Shown: in pieces, positions 45,296 through 54,399 of the stretch | Position numbering within the stretch: position 1 is the first letter of the stretch | Layout of the letters: each line of letters starts with the position of its first letter | The notes under the pieces: model-generated | Seen by the model: the letters and a program-made list of their open reading frames with translations, nothing else | Told to the model about the DNA's origin: nothing | Databases searched by the model: none | NCBI RefSeq assembly: GCF_009856525.1 | Contig: NZ_CP047224.1 | Coordinates: 124,001-188,000 of the forward strand | DNA length: 64,000 nt | Reading direction: 5' to 3' | Source: Neorickettsia findlayensis | GTDB lineage: Bacteria; Pseudomonadota; Alphaproteobacteria; Rickettsiales; Anaplasmataceae | Made by a program: the position numbers and the translations under genes

Positions 45296-45770
45296 TAATT
45301 AGATTGGTCTCGGAACCTCTATTGTGATGCTGAATATACAGGTTGGTCCTACTTCTATCATCCTAGTGAATACTGAAGAGAGTAATGAAGTGTGTATGGG
45401 TATTTTATTTCGATCAGTAGTGTTTGTTACAAGAGATCTAGCTGTATGAGGGTCTATCTGAAAAAGTTAGCCACTTATCTTTAGTGATTGTCTTCCATTG
45501 GTTTGTTGTGATGAGAAGTTCTCGTTTGCGGTTGCTTAGCATTGAACGTTGTTCTACTAATATTTACAAATCGCATTTCACCGTTGTTTCCACTGAGAGA
45601 AATGGAATATGTAATACGCGCTGGAGGATCTTGTTTAGCTGAGTGTCTTAAGCAAAAGTGTGCTTACTTACAAAGGGACTTCTTTTGTTTAAAGCTATTC
45701 TGACTCAAAAATCTGAGGAAAGCACTGACTATTTGTGCTAAACTTACGCTGGTCGTTCATCCTTAGCTAG
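45296..45770 (+). other. 475-bp gap between recF and rsmD
   Basis: No gene recognised. A 40-codon frame from ATG 45327 has no ribosome-binding site. A possible -10 (TAAACT, near 45740) sits about 30 bp before rsmD without a good -35. No strong hairpin was found. Confidence 0.4.
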
Positions 45771-46367
45771 ATGCGTGTTATTGCGGGTAAGTACAAAGAG
45801 AGGAAAATAGGTCTCATAAAAGGTGTCGACATTAGGCCTACCATGGGGAAGGTGCGCGAAGCGCTTTTTAACATCATCTTGCACGCGCGTTTTGTGACAA
45901 AATTACCAGAAGAGATTCACTTCCTTGATCTCTTTACAGGTACGGGTTCTGTTAGTATAGAAGCGCTTTCGCGAGGTTTTGCAAGTGTTACAGCGGTTGA
46001 TATTGATACGCGGTGCATATATGCCAATCTCGAAAAAATGGCTATCCATGATGAAATCACTGTCATTAGTAGGGATGTAGTAAAGCTAGAGGAGTCGGGC
46101 AAACAATACGATGTTGTATTCATGGATCCCCCATATAATGAGAAAACACCTCAATATCGTGCATCTAAGATAACTGAGAAGAGCTTTGCAGGGCTTCATG
46201 AACGTGGTTGGCTTTGTGATGGAAGTATTGTTATTTTGGAGAAACACAAGAAAGAGATATTCAAATTAAATCACTGTGCCTTTGAGTTGATTGATTCAAG
46301 AAGATATGGGATGTCCGAGTTGCTGACATTCATTTATATAGGCCATGATTTGCCGCTAAAAGAGTAG
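45771..46367 (+). CDS. rsmD: 16S rRNA (guanine966-N2)-methyltransferase RsmD
   Basis: Methylates G966 in the small subunit using SAM. 198 residues: MRVIAGKYKERKI and IRPTMGKVREALFNII at the N-terminus, SAM site FLDLFTGTGSVSIEALSRG (51-69), catalytic DPPY at 119-122, and the C-terminal SRRYGMSELLTFIY. ATG start. It begins a short plus-strand group with bolA and grxD. Confidence 0.95.
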   Translation: MRVIAGKYKERKIGLIKGVDIRPTMGKVREALFNIILHARFVTKLPEEIHFLDLFTGTGSVSIEALSRGFASVTAVDIDTRCIYANLEKMAIHDEITVISRDVVKLEESGKQYDVVFMDPPYNEKTPQYRASKITEKSFAGLHERGWLCDGSIVILEKHKKEIFKLNHCAFELIDSRRYGMSELLTFIYIGHDLPLKE

Positions 46368-46521
46368 AGACCTGAGTACTCTTTGTCCTCGTAGATTTAG
46401 CTTTTGTTCGCGAATAATGAGGTTCAGCAAACGCAGGATCGTGTGGGGATTAGTATGAGAATTGATTACTTGTATTCTTTGTGTTAACCCTTGGTGGTTG
46501 TTTGATACGGTCGGAGTGGTT

Positions 46522-46767
46522 GTGCCCGTCGAAGAGAAGGAGATCACAAGGTTGCTTTTAGATGCGTTTCCCGATGTGGATCCTGAGGTTGATATCCAGC
46601 TTGTTGACACTGTTGGTGATAAAGATCATTACTATCTTAAAATCCGCTCTGCGTCTTTTGCTGGAAAATCAGCGGTAGAGCGCCATAGATTAGTAGTTTC
46701 AGCTTTAGGAGGAATTCTTAAGGAAAAGCTCCACTCGATTTCTATTGAGACCAAGATTAAGACTTAA
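46522..46767 (+). CDS. bolA: BolA-family protein
   Basis: Partner of monothiol glutaredoxin in Fe-S cluster trafficking and regulation. From GTG 46522 the protein has 81 residues, the family norm, and a GGAG lies five bases before it. An upstream start at 46462 would add 20 unrelated residues. The core DKDHYYLKIRSASFAGKS, then VERHRLVVSALG, matches the BolA/Fra2 pattern with the invariant RH. grxD follows after 21 bp. Confidence 0.9.
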   Translation: MPVEEKEITRLLLDAFPDVDPEVDIQLVDTVGDKDHYYLKIRSASFAGKSAVERHRLVVSALGGILKEKLHSISIETKIKT

Positions 46768-46788
46768 AAAATACGCAGTGCGTTCATC

Positions 46789-47109
46789 ATGAAAGATATT
46801 TTTACGGAAATAGAGAGAATAATTAGCCAGAATGACGTCGTGCTTTTTATGAAGGGTACGTCTGAGATGCCAATGTGTGGATTTTCGGGTGCTGTTGTTA
46901 ACATTCTTAAAACTTTAGGTATCACCTTTCATGGGGTGAATATCTTAGAGGATCCTGAGTTGAGGGAAGGAATAAAGAAGTTTGCAGATTGGCCGACCAT
47001 CCCGCAGTTGTATGTGAAAGGTGAATTCATCGGTGGATGCGACATTGTCAGGGAGATGTACGAGAGCGGAGAACTGAAAACTCTTTTTGAGAATAACTTG
47101 GCTGGCTAA
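46789..47109 (+). CDS. grxD: Monothiol glutaredoxin, Grx4 type
   Basis: Carries a glutathione-ligated [2Fe-2S] cluster, usually as a dimer or a heterodimer with BolA. 106 residues. The active site CGFS is at 30-33 (MCGFSGAVV). [19 protein letters not shown] contains the TIPQL/GGCD glutathione-binding motifs. Placement directly after bolA matches the known functional pair. Confidence 0.96.
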   Translation: MKDIFTEIERIISQNDVVLFMKGTSEMPMCGFSGAVVNILKTLGITFHGVNILEDPELREGIKKFADWPTIPQLYVKGEFIGGCDIVREMYESGELKTLFENNLAG

Positions 47110-47191
47110 ATAGCTGTATCTGGCTCAATTGTGAATACCTTCGAGAAAGTGCAAGGTTCTCTCTTTGTTGGGTTATTCTTATCCACTGAGT

Positions 47192-48208
47192 TTAATGTGC
47201 GTGTCTTTTAGACATAGACATTGAAACGGCGTTTAATATCCAAGTCAATATGAAGAGCGTCATGCCTAGCGCATATGCAGATAGACTTTCCTCGGTATTC
47301 AGTGTTTGGTCACCTGTCAATATTGTGACAATCTGTACAGTCACCGTGGTAATCGTGTGGAATATGTTGTAATCGATATTTGCCGAAATTCCTGTTAGCA
47401 TGAGCACCACCATAGTCTCACCCAGTGCCCTTGAGAAACCTAAAAGAACGATTGCGACTATTCCAGGTAGGCAGTTTGGTAAGACTGCTCTCAATATAAT
47501 TTCGGTCTGTGTGCTGCCAAGTGCTGCGGCACCGTAATATAAGCTCTTCGGTGTTGTACGCAAAAGGTCGTCAGTAAGGGATGTAACAAGAGGAATGATC
47601 ATAATGCCTATTACTATTCCAGCAGATAAGGCACTTTCAGTCGAAATGTTAAGGTGTAACAGATGTCCGAGTTTTTGCACCAACGCTGGCACGAACGCTA
47701 GGGAAAAGTAGCCGTATATTACGGTCGGTATGCCAGCCATTATTTCTATTATCGGCTTAATAACATTCCTGACTTTTTTCGGTATGAAGTAGGTCAATGC
47801 TATAGCTGCTCCTATACCTATAGGTGTGCCAACTGTGCTACCAATCAAAGCCACCATTGTTGTTCCAAAAAGCAGTGGTAATATGCCGAAGAGTTTTTCG
47901 ACTTGCCCGTCTATGATTGTTCCGTTCGGTGCCCACACGGTTCCAAAAAAGAAATCCATTGGGGAAACCACACGGAAGAACGAAACCGTTTGTGTCACGA
48001 GAGATAAGATGATCAATGCTGTGACCATCGAAGTCGCAATTAACGCAACCGAAGCACACAGAACAAACGTTCTCTTTGACCAGAGCAAAAGAGCAAAAAA
48101 AATACCTAAAAAGAAAATAAAGGTACTATTAAAGGAAAAAGCTAATACTGCAGACACAAGTAGCATCAAGGCTGTATTTAGTCTAACTGCACGACTTGTA
48201 CTATCCAC
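47192..48208 (-). CDS. pstC: Phosphate ABC transporter permease PstC
   Basis: Inner-membrane subunit of the high-affinity phosphate importer. 338 residues. The ABC permease core includes GSTVGTPIGIGAAIALTYF (from about residue 123), then IMAGIPTVIYGYFSL (about 156-170) and the EAA loop YYGAAALGSTQTEIILRAVLPNCLPGI (about 226-252). No pstS, pstA or pstB is adjacent. An unusual 12-bp-stem inverted repeat sits about 85 bp upstream of its start. Confidence 0.88.
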   Translation of the reverse strand: MDSTSRAVRLNTALMLLVSAVLAFSFNSTFIFFLGIFFALLLWSKRTFVLCASVALIATSMVTALIILSLVTQTVSFFRVVSPMDFFFGTVWAPNGTIIDGQVEKLFGILPLLFGTTMVALIGSTVGTPIGIGAAIALTYFIPKKVRNVIKPIIEIMAGIPTVIYGYFSLAFVPALVQKLGHLLHLNISTESALSAGIVIGIMIIPLVTSLTDDLLRTTPKSLYYGAAALGSTQTEIILRAVLPNCLPGIVAIVLLGFSRALGETMVVLMLTGISANIDYNIFHTITTVTVQIVTILTGDQTLNTEESLSAYALGMTLFILTWILNAVSMSMSKRHAH

Positions 48209-48292
48209 GAAATCACGACGGCTTCTCCATTCTAAGACTTACACACTTCTTGTTTTTTTTCTAGTAATTTTGATTAGCATGTGTACACGAAA

Positions 48293-48325
48293 ATACCCTA
48301 CTCATTGCATGGGTGAGTAGGGTAT
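48293..48325. repeat. Perfect 12-bp inverted repeat upstream of pstC
   Basis: ATACCCTACTCA at 48293-48304 and TGAGTAGGGTAT at 48314-48325 surround a 9-nt loop. On the minus strand the stem is followed by TTTTC, so it could be an attenuator in a pstC leader or a weak terminator; it could also be an operator or serve the plus-strand gene at 48451. Confidence 0.6.
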
Positions 48326-48450
48326 ATGAACAGTATAAAGGTATATGAGATGTGTGCCTGATTCACCAAAGTTACACTTCTTGTTTCTGGGTTAAAAAGT
48401 GTTATAGGTTACTATAGATTTTAGCAGGTTTCTTCATAGAATTGTACTTG

Positions 48451-49389
48451 ATGTTTCGTTCCACCGGTGTTTTTTATCTCAGGTTTATAGGGAAATTTAC
48501 TTTTCCGTTTGTTTACTTTTTGCTTTTCTTGGTTCCTGCGTTCGCCGTGCCAAGAATTGGGATTTTCTCTACGGACTTGTACGTTTACGAGCGCGAAGCC
48601 CTTGGAGTAGAAAAATTTTTTAAACTTCCAGAAGCTCTCGGGCGTGAGTTCGAAGTTGTGATGGTGGACTATAACTTGATCCATTCTGATTACCTGAAGA
48701 AGAATAAAGAAGTTCCATTGGAAGAGGTGCTTGAGAACAGACTGGAAATGCAGGGAGTAAAACACCTAATCCTACCAGGTGATGTGTACAATGTGCATAT
48801 GTCTCCCTTACATCCGACCTCTACAAAGGGTCACATGTATAAAGCTTTGCTTGGACTTGTAAAAAAAAGTAAGGTTTCCATCCTTGGGATTTGTGGAGGT
48901 ATGCAGCAATTCTTTAATGCTGATGGTATTCGCATACTGAATCTATCGCAAATGGATATTGCAGAACTTCATAAGAAAGAAAAGGATCCGAGAGTGAGCG
49001 GTCCTACAGGCCCATATCCGGATAGGTTGATCAGAAAAGTTATGGTCAATCCTGCGAGCAAAGTAGCTGAGGTTATTTCACATGTACCTCTTGAGGTCAC
49101 AGCGAATGGTTGGTTGATACTTTATATCCCAGAGCTACACTCAGAGGGCGTTGCGCTCAATAAGGACAATCTCAAGCTCCTAAGAGAGTCCGGTTACAAT
49201 GTGGTTGGCTTTGCCGAAGATGGTGTTGTTGAAATTGTGGAAGATCAGTACGGAAATTTTTATTTTCAGCCCCATATAGAGAGTTTCTTGCTTGAATTTA
49301 CGCCAGAAGAGATACATGAGCTGCCGGAGAAATTATTGAGAAGTGTCGATGCAGCGAGGTATTTGTTTCTCCATTTTATTGAGTCATAG
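48451..49389 (+). CDS. Exported class I glutamine amidotransferase-like (peptidase C26/PuuD-like) protein
   Basis: 312 residues from ATG 48451. An N-terminal hydrophobic stretch (about 16-32) ending AFA-VP looks like a signal peptide, so it should act in the periplasm or outside. The class I amidotransferase fold is clear: HLILPGD near 105-111, nucleophile elbow GICGGMQ with Cys148, IPELHSEGVAL near 226-236 matching the N-S-x-H-x-Q-x-V region, and His275 in YFQPHIES; Glu277 completes the triad. Relatives hydrolyse gamma-glutamyl bonds (PuuD, gamma-glutamyl hydrolase). Most are cytoplasmic. Substrate unknown. Confidence 0.78.
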   Translation: MFRSTGVFYLRFIGKFTFPFVYFLLFLVPAFAVPRIGIFSTDLYVYEREALGVEKFFKLPEALGREFEVVMVDYNLIHSDYLKKNKEVPLEEVLENRLEMQGVKHLILPGDVYNVHMSPLHPTSTKGHMYKALLGLVKKSKVSILGICGGMQQFFNADGIRILNLSQMDIAELHKKEKDPRVSGPTGPYPDRLIRKVMVNPASKVAEVISHVPLEVTANGWLILYIPELHSEGVALNKDNLKLLRESGYNVVGFAEDGVVEIVEDQYGNFYFQPHIESFLLEFTPEEIHELPEKLLRSVDAARYLFLHFIES

Positions 49390-49538
49390 ACTCCTTGTAT
49401 GTGCCGTGTTTGTCTCTAAAGTTGAACGAAGCATCAGTTTCTTCTGAAGAAATTTCGTTTATACCCTGGTTTGTGTGTGCAATTATTTAAACGCATTTTT
49501 CGAATGTTACTATCGTTTCCATTGATTTCCGTATTTAG

Positions 49539-51668
49539 ATGCACCTGAATGTCGTGCTTCCGCTCCCATTGGATAGTGGGTTTCTGTACTCTTCTGGACA
49601 TTTTGATGCGTATGTAGGGAATCTTGTTAAAGTTGATTTCCGTGGGAGAAAAATAACAGGGCTTGTCACATCCGTAGTACCGGAGAATGATCACGAGTAC
49701 GTTCTAAAGGAAATCTTGGCTGTAGAACAGATACCGCCTTTTTCATCTGAGTATGTACAATTTCTCTCTTGGGTTGCATGTTACAATTTCACCAAGGTTG
49801 GTTTGGTACTACGTTCTGCACTGATTAGGGATATTCCTGATAGTGCTGTATACGTTATGACTAGCCATGATGTTAAAAGATCTAATTTAACCCCAGCAAT
49901 GTGCCGTGTGCTTGAATTATTTGGAGGAAATCAACATATTACTTCGGATATATTGGACGCAGCAAAGGTTCAAAAGAAAACAGTGCAGAAACTTATCGAT
50001 GTTGGTGCAATAGAGCGTGTTCATGCATCAATTAGTGAGGTAAAGGCTGTGTCTGAGGAGCTAAAAAAACTTGAGTTCAAGCTTTCGGATGAGCAGAGTG
50101 CTGCTAGAAACAAAATCTGTATGGATGGGTTTACTGTATACCTTTTGGACGGTGTTACAGGTTCGGGTAAGACATTAGTGTATCTTTCAGCTGTACTTGA
50201 GCTTCTACAGGGGGATGCAGAAGCTCAAGTTATAATGCTTTTTTCCGAGATAGCTCTTGCTTCTTACGTTTTTGAGCGAGTCAAGAAAAGTTTTCTCGGG
50301 ATGATTGAAATTATAGAATGGCATTCGGAACTCTCTCCTGCACTTAGGAGAAAGAACTGGCACAAAGTTGTGACAAATAAAGCCAGATTGGTTATCGGAG
50401 CAAGGTCAGCAGTCTTACTTCCAATGCCAAATTTACGAATGATTGTTGTGGACGAAGAACATGATCAATCATTCAAACAGGATCAAGGAGATTTCACATA
50501 TAATGCAAGGGATCTAGCCATAACGAGAGGTAAGCTATTCGATATTCCAGTAATTTTGTCGTCAGCCACACCATCTTTGGAAAGCTATTATAATGTGCAA
50601 AAAAAAGGGTTTGTCCATCTTAAATTGGAGCACAGATTTGGCGGAGCTCAGCTTCCAGATGTGAAGGTGGTGGATATGCGCAAAGCCCAAAAAGTGAGTC
50701 AGCATATCTCTCATGAGTTGTATGAAGAATTGAACTCTACTTTCGATGCTGGTATGCAGAGCCTTTTGTTTCTCAACAAACGAGGCTATGCGTCGATAAT
50801 AATATGTTCGAGTTGTGGTCATAGAATGAAGTGTCCAGACTGTGTTGCATGGTTAGTTGAGCATAAACAAAACAACACACTTTTGTGTCACTTGTGTGGT
50901 TTCAAACGTCCCATGATAACGAAGTGCGAGAAATGTTCATCGGACACAATAATACCATTTGGTCCTGGGGTGGAAAAAATTGCGGAGGAAATCGGTGAAC
51001 TTTTTCCAAGTAAAAGAGTAGTGATCATGAGTAGTGATACCAAGCTTACCGAGAACATCAGAAAAATAGAAAAGGGTGATGTCGATGTAGTGATTGGTAC
51101 ACAGATCATTGCTAAGGGTTATGATTTTCCTAGGCTCACTCTTTTGGCGATCATTGACAGCGATGTTTCCATGCATGCAGGTGATTTACGCAACTCGGAA
51201 AAGAGTTTTCAGATATTGCAACAAGCTATCGGACGGGTCGGAAGGAGAAAAATATATCCTGGTAAAGTAGTGATGCAGAGTTATTCACCAGATAGTGTCG
51301 TAATAGAGGCTTTAAAAAATAACGATAGACAAACTTTCTACGAAGAGGAGCTCAAAATGAGGCGCACTGAGGAAATGCCTCCTTTTAGTAGGCTCATCAG
51401 TATTATTATTTCTGGATTGATGGAAAGGGAAGTCATCATGTGTGCCAGGAAAATAGCGAAGGCTATTATTTCGGTTAGAGAAATAAATATTTTCGGGCCT
51501 TGTCCCGCTGCAATAGGGGTGAAAAAAAATCAATTTAGGTATAGAATACTCGTTGTTGTTCCTAAAAAATTTTCTTCTCGTACTATTTTAACAAACTTGC
51601 TTACCCAATTTACCGCTGAAAAAAAAGTAGGAGTACAAGTTGATGTGGATCCCCTGTGTTTTTTGTGA
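49539..51668 (+). CDS. priA: Primosomal protein N' (PriA helicase)
   Basis: Restarts stalled forks by loading the replicative helicase. 709 residues. Walker A is GVTGSGKT (about 207-214), the helicase DEEH box is VVDEEHDQSFKQ near 304-315. The cysteine region CSSCGHRMKCPDC..., CHLCG and CEKC binds two zinc ions (about 423-468). IGTQIIAKGYDFP and IGRVGRRKIYPGKV complete motifs V and VI. ATG 49539. Confidence 0.96.
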   Translation: MHLNVVLPLPLDSGFLYSSGHFDAYVGNLVKVDFRGRKITGLVTSVVPENDHEYVLKEILAVEQIPPFSSEYVQFLSWVACYNFTKVGLVLRSALIRDIPDSAVYVMTSHDVKRSNLTPAMCRVLELFGGNQHITSDILDAAKVQKKTVQKLIDVGAIERVHASISEVKAVSEELKKLEFKLSDEQSAARNKICMDGFTVYLLDGVTGSGKTLVYLSAVLELLQGDAEAQVIMLFSEIALASYVFERVKKSFLGMIEIIEWHSELSPALRRKNWHKVVTNKARLVIGARSAVLLPMPNLRMIVVDEEHDQSFKQDQGDFTYNARDLAITRGKLFDIPVILSSATPSLESYYNVQKKGFVHLKLEHRFGGAQLPDVKVVDMRKAQKVSQHISHELYEELNSTFDAGMQSLLFLNKRGYASIIICSSCGHRMKCPDCVAWLVEHKQNNTLLCHLCGFKRPMITKCEKCSSDTIIPFGPGVEKIAEEIGELFPSKRVVIMSSDTKLTENIRKIEKGDVDVVIGTQIIAKGYDFPRLTLLAIIDSDVSMHAGDLRNSEKSFQILQQAIGRVGRRKIYPGKVVMQSYSPDSVVIEALKNNDRQTFYEEELKMRRTEEMPPFSRLISIIISGLMEREVIMCARKIAKAIISVREINIFGPCPAAIGVKKNQFRYRILVVVPKKFSSRTILTNLLTQFTAEKKVGVQVDVDPLCFL

Positions 51669-51737
51669 GTTCTAGATAGTAAAATACTTTACATGAACTA
51701 TAGAATTCACTACCCTGATGGACCCTGTTCTTGTGTA

Positions 51738-51833
51738 ATGATGTTTTTACTTTTAGTGCAGCTGGTTATTTTCTTTGCTTTGTACTTAGTTGTAGTATTT
51801 TTCTTTTTGGGATTCTTGTGCGTGCTTTTGTAG
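51738..51833 (+). CDS. Possible 31-residue hydrophobic small protein
   Basis: ATG 51738 to TAG 51831-51833. Every residue after MM is hydrophobic or small except one Gln, giving a single membrane helix with no charge. It lies in T-rich DNA, where such frames can arise by chance, and no Shine-Dalgarno sequence is visible. It precedes the membrane protein gene at 51871 by 37 bp. Confidence 0.2.
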   Translation: MMFLLLVQLVIFFALYLVVVFFFLGFLCVLL

Positions 51834-51870
51834 CAAATTTTTATCTTCTTTTTTATCTTGGATTGTAAAT

Positions 51871-52977
51871 ATGAAAACTCCATCTGAACTTAAAAGTGGC
51901 GTTAAAGATGTATCTCCTTTCTTATTAAGTGATATCGATAAGAGGCTGAGCGAGTGTTTTGCTACCTATATGAAACTTAATAAGGCGCGCGATTCTCTTC
52001 TTAAGCAAAATGAGGGTGAACACGGATACATATCTGAGGATAATATGCCTCTCCTGGTGGATGCTATAGAGAGAGAGCTTGGCACAGTTGTGGCGAGCTA
52101 TATGAGGCTTAAGAAGCTGCAGAGAGCTTTTGTTCTTATAGAATTGGCAGCGCTATGTGTATTCACGGGTGGTAGCTTGAGTATTTTTGTAGCGTTACTG
52201 CGGCCTAAGTTGCTGATGAGCAGCACACTGGAGAAAACAGTGGAGACACTTTTTCTGTGTGGTACTGCTGCTTTTTTTGTAATTTTTCTTTTAAGGCGTC
52301 TTGCTCTGCCTAAGGTGCGTGCAAACATAGGGGCTCGCATCACTTTCTGTGAAGAAATGCTTGTTCCAAGCAAGAAACGGTTATCCAATATTGTCTGCAC
52401 AATAAAAGACGATTGCAAACCTTCTCAACCTGCTAAGCCCGCTAGAATAGCTACTTATCTTCGGTTTTTTACTTTGCTTGGTGGTTTAATACTTGAGGTT
52501 CTTCTTGTCGTCGATCTGTTTCACGATTTCGGGCTGAAAAAAGCACATAAAGACTTTGTCCTCACGGTAGATGACATATTGGAGCTCATGTTTACGTTTA
52601 TTGGATTGTTATGCACCTCACTATATCTCTACTCATACTACTCACAGCAGCGGAATAAGAGTGCGGGTAAAGCAGATTGTACACCAACAGAAAACAAGCC
52701 GTTTCTGCAAAGGACTCCAAATACGCTGTGGGTATTCTTTGGTATTGGAATCTTGTCCCTTGGGAATAGAGTCCTTAGAGGCTTGGAGGGTACTGGCGTT
52801 GTGGCGATTTCCATACAGGAGGGCGTACTACGTGTCGGTCTTTTATTTGCTGTGTTGTTATGTCTACTTGATATATATTTGACATGCAGAACACAGGAGG
52901 ATCTCATTACTTCCGACCTTGCTGATGTGAGTGTGAGTGCCCGTGTTGTGCCTGTAATGATGGATATCGTTCCATAA
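51871..52977 (+). CDS. Unknown six-TM membrane protein
   Basis: 368 residues, not recognised. A hydrophilic N-terminal part (1-85) contains two similar helical stretches (LSECFATYMKLNKARDSLL and LGTVVASYMRLKKLQRAF). Hydrophobic segments follow at about 87-110, 126-146, 197-217, 236-256, 285-303 and 317-337, with a polar linker (257-284) between the fourth and fifth. There is no signal peptide or catalytic motif. The gene converges on exoD with 5 bp between stops. It may be lineage-restricted. Confidence 0.8.
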   Translation: MKTPSELKSGVKDVSPFLLSDIDKRLSECFATYMKLNKARDSLLKQNEGEHGYISEDNMPLLVDAIERELGTVVASYMRLKKLQRAFVLIELAALCVFTGGSLSIFVALLRPKLLMSSTLEKTVETLFLCGTAAFFVIFLLRRLALPKVRANIGARITFCEEMLVPSKKRLSNIVCTIKDDCKPSQPAKPARIATYLRFFTLLGGLILEVLLVVDLFHDFGLKKAHKDFVLTVDDILELMFTFIGLLCTSLYLYSYYSQQRNKSAGKADCTPTENKPFLQRTPNTLWVFFGIGILSLGNRVLRGLEGTGVVAISIQEGVLRVGLLFAVLLCLLDIYLTCRTQEDLITSDLADVSVSARVVPVMMDIVP

Positions 52978-52982
52978 AAGGA

Positions 52983-53606
52983 TCACAATTTTACTCCTAG
53001 GATAGAAAGGAGCTCAATAACCATTTTTTGTCCTAGGATGATCACTAAGGCTGAGATAAAGAGTCCTGCGAATGATGTTACTACCCCTAGTATACTAATT
53101 ATTCCATCCCTGTTTAATACCCCGAGCGACATTAGTACGATTCCCCCTGCCGGGATGAAATTTGTCAATGGTAACGGAATTGCGATCGAGATGGCACACA
53201 TAAGAGAAATAACACCGTAAATCCTCTCACCAAAAGCGTTGTTCAAAATAGGGAATCTAGGACGCGTGAATTTCTCCACTTTGCGCAGTATTGGCACCGT
53301 TTTCTCGATTAAGAAAGCAAGACTTTTGCGCTTCATTGATTTTTCCCCAAGAAATTTTGGTAACCACGGAGAATCGCATCCAAGAATGATCTGCACAGAA
53401 AAAAACAATATAGGGATTGAGAGAACAGTTGTGTAGCCGGGTGGCACAGGCAAGGGTATCGAAAGCGGTAGCGAAAAAAGAAGAAGCAGTAGCGCGAACC
53501 CACGCTCATGCAGGGCGTGCTTTATTTCAAATAGTGTAATAGAGTCTGTTACACCATGTACGACAACTGATTCCAACACATCGGAGGTGTTTTGGTCCTT
53601 ATCCAT
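52983..53606 (-). CDS. exoD: ExoD-family membrane protein
   Basis: Named after the Rhizobium exopolysaccharide-synthesis gene exoD; the biochemical role is unknown. 207 residues, with hydrophobic segments at about 37-75 and 130-205. The family's HERGFALLLLLFSLPLSIPLPVPPG (residues 33-57) and the later PLPLTNFIPAGGIVLMSLGV are clear. Its ATG overlaps the end of virB9 by 8 bp, so it belongs to the virB8-virB9 transcript. Confidence 0.87.
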   Translation of the reverse strand: MDKDQNTSDVLESVVVHGVTDSITLFEIKHALHERGFALLLLLFSLPLSIPLPVPPGYTTVLSIPILFFSVQIILGCDSPWLPKFLGEKSMKRKSLAFLIEKTVPILRKVEKFTRPRFPILNNAFGERIYGVISLMCAISIAIPLPLTNFIPAGGIVLMSLGVLNRDGIISILGVVTSFAGLFISALVIILGQKMVIELLSILGVKL

Positions 53607-54399
53607 TTGTAAAAACCTTGGAACCGCCCTTTCTTTTTTTAAGGGCAGTTTTCATGTTGAAAACACATACGTGATCATGTCCATGACGCAATGTGAAAAG
53701 CGGTGCAACCTCTTGCACCACCAGATATTTGCCCGAAATATGGTAATTCACTAAAGCCTCGTACCCCTGCGAATCCACTCGAAAAACAGCCGGTAGATTT
53801 GCATTTACGCTTGGGAACTGCATATAAGTAAAGCGTCCATCATCAAAAACTTTGATTGGCTTTATTGCATCATATCCAGAAAGTTTATAGTCGAAATTTA
53901 GATATGCTTTTTTGCCGATATCAAGCCCGGTACTTTCCACGTTTCCGTTTTGCATGCTTGTGATACCAGCGTTTTGTATGCTGACAGCATTTGAAGGATA
54001 CCGGAAACGCACTTCGTATGCCAGTTCTGGGTCACGTACATCACGCGCTTCCTTAGCGGTAAAAATGAAATGATAAACCCGCTTACTTGTAAGAATCGTG
54101 ACGTTCGTTGTTGCGTTGTCTTCGACGGGTTTAAGGAAAAGTCTGTTGCCCTGAGCGTCAAGTTGCCAACCAGTTGAGTCACCCATAGAGATAGTGCTTA
54201 TCACCTCTCCCTCCTCGAAAACTATGCTGGATTGGTAGCCAAAGAATCCGGTGTACGTGTGAATGCCATTTGGATTGTAAACAATCTCTTTTATATGCGG
54301 AGTAGAAGCCAACGAGTGGGCCCTTTGATCAGCAAGTGCTGGCAAACACAGCACGAGATGTAGCATGAGCAAGGTGGCAAAACTATATGATCTCTTCAT
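53599..54399 (-). CDS. virB9: Type IV secretion protein VirB9
   Basis: Outer-membrane core subunit of a VirB/D4-type secretion channel. 266 residues with a signal peptide (about 1-23, ending LPALA). FFGYQSSIVFEEGEVISTISMGDS (from about residue 52) and NYHISGKYLVVQEVAPLFTLRHG near the C-terminus match the VirB9/CagX family. The start overlaps virB8 and the end overlaps exoD. virB10, virB11 and virD4 do not follow, so this is a detached or duplicate virB8-virB9 pair, as known in Rickettsiales. Confidence 0.92.
   Translation of the reverse strand: MKRSYSFATLLMLHLVLCLPALADQRAHSLASTPHIKEIVYNPNGIHTYTGFFGYQSSIVFEEGEVISTISMGDSTGWQLDAQGNRLFLKPVEDNATTNVTILTSKRVYHFIFTAKEARDVRDPELAYEVRFRYPSNAVSIQNAGITSMQNGNVESTGLDIGKKAYLNFDYKLSGYDAIKPIKVFDDGRFTYMQFPSVNANLPAVFRVDSQGYEALVNYHISGKYLVVQEVAPLFTLRHGHDHVCVFNMKTALKKRKGGSKVFTNG

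Noticed and set aside
47826-48320. 164-codon plus-strand ORF overlapping pstC and the inverted repeat
   Set aside because: Opposite conserved PstC membrane segments; Lys/Thr-rich shadow composition.
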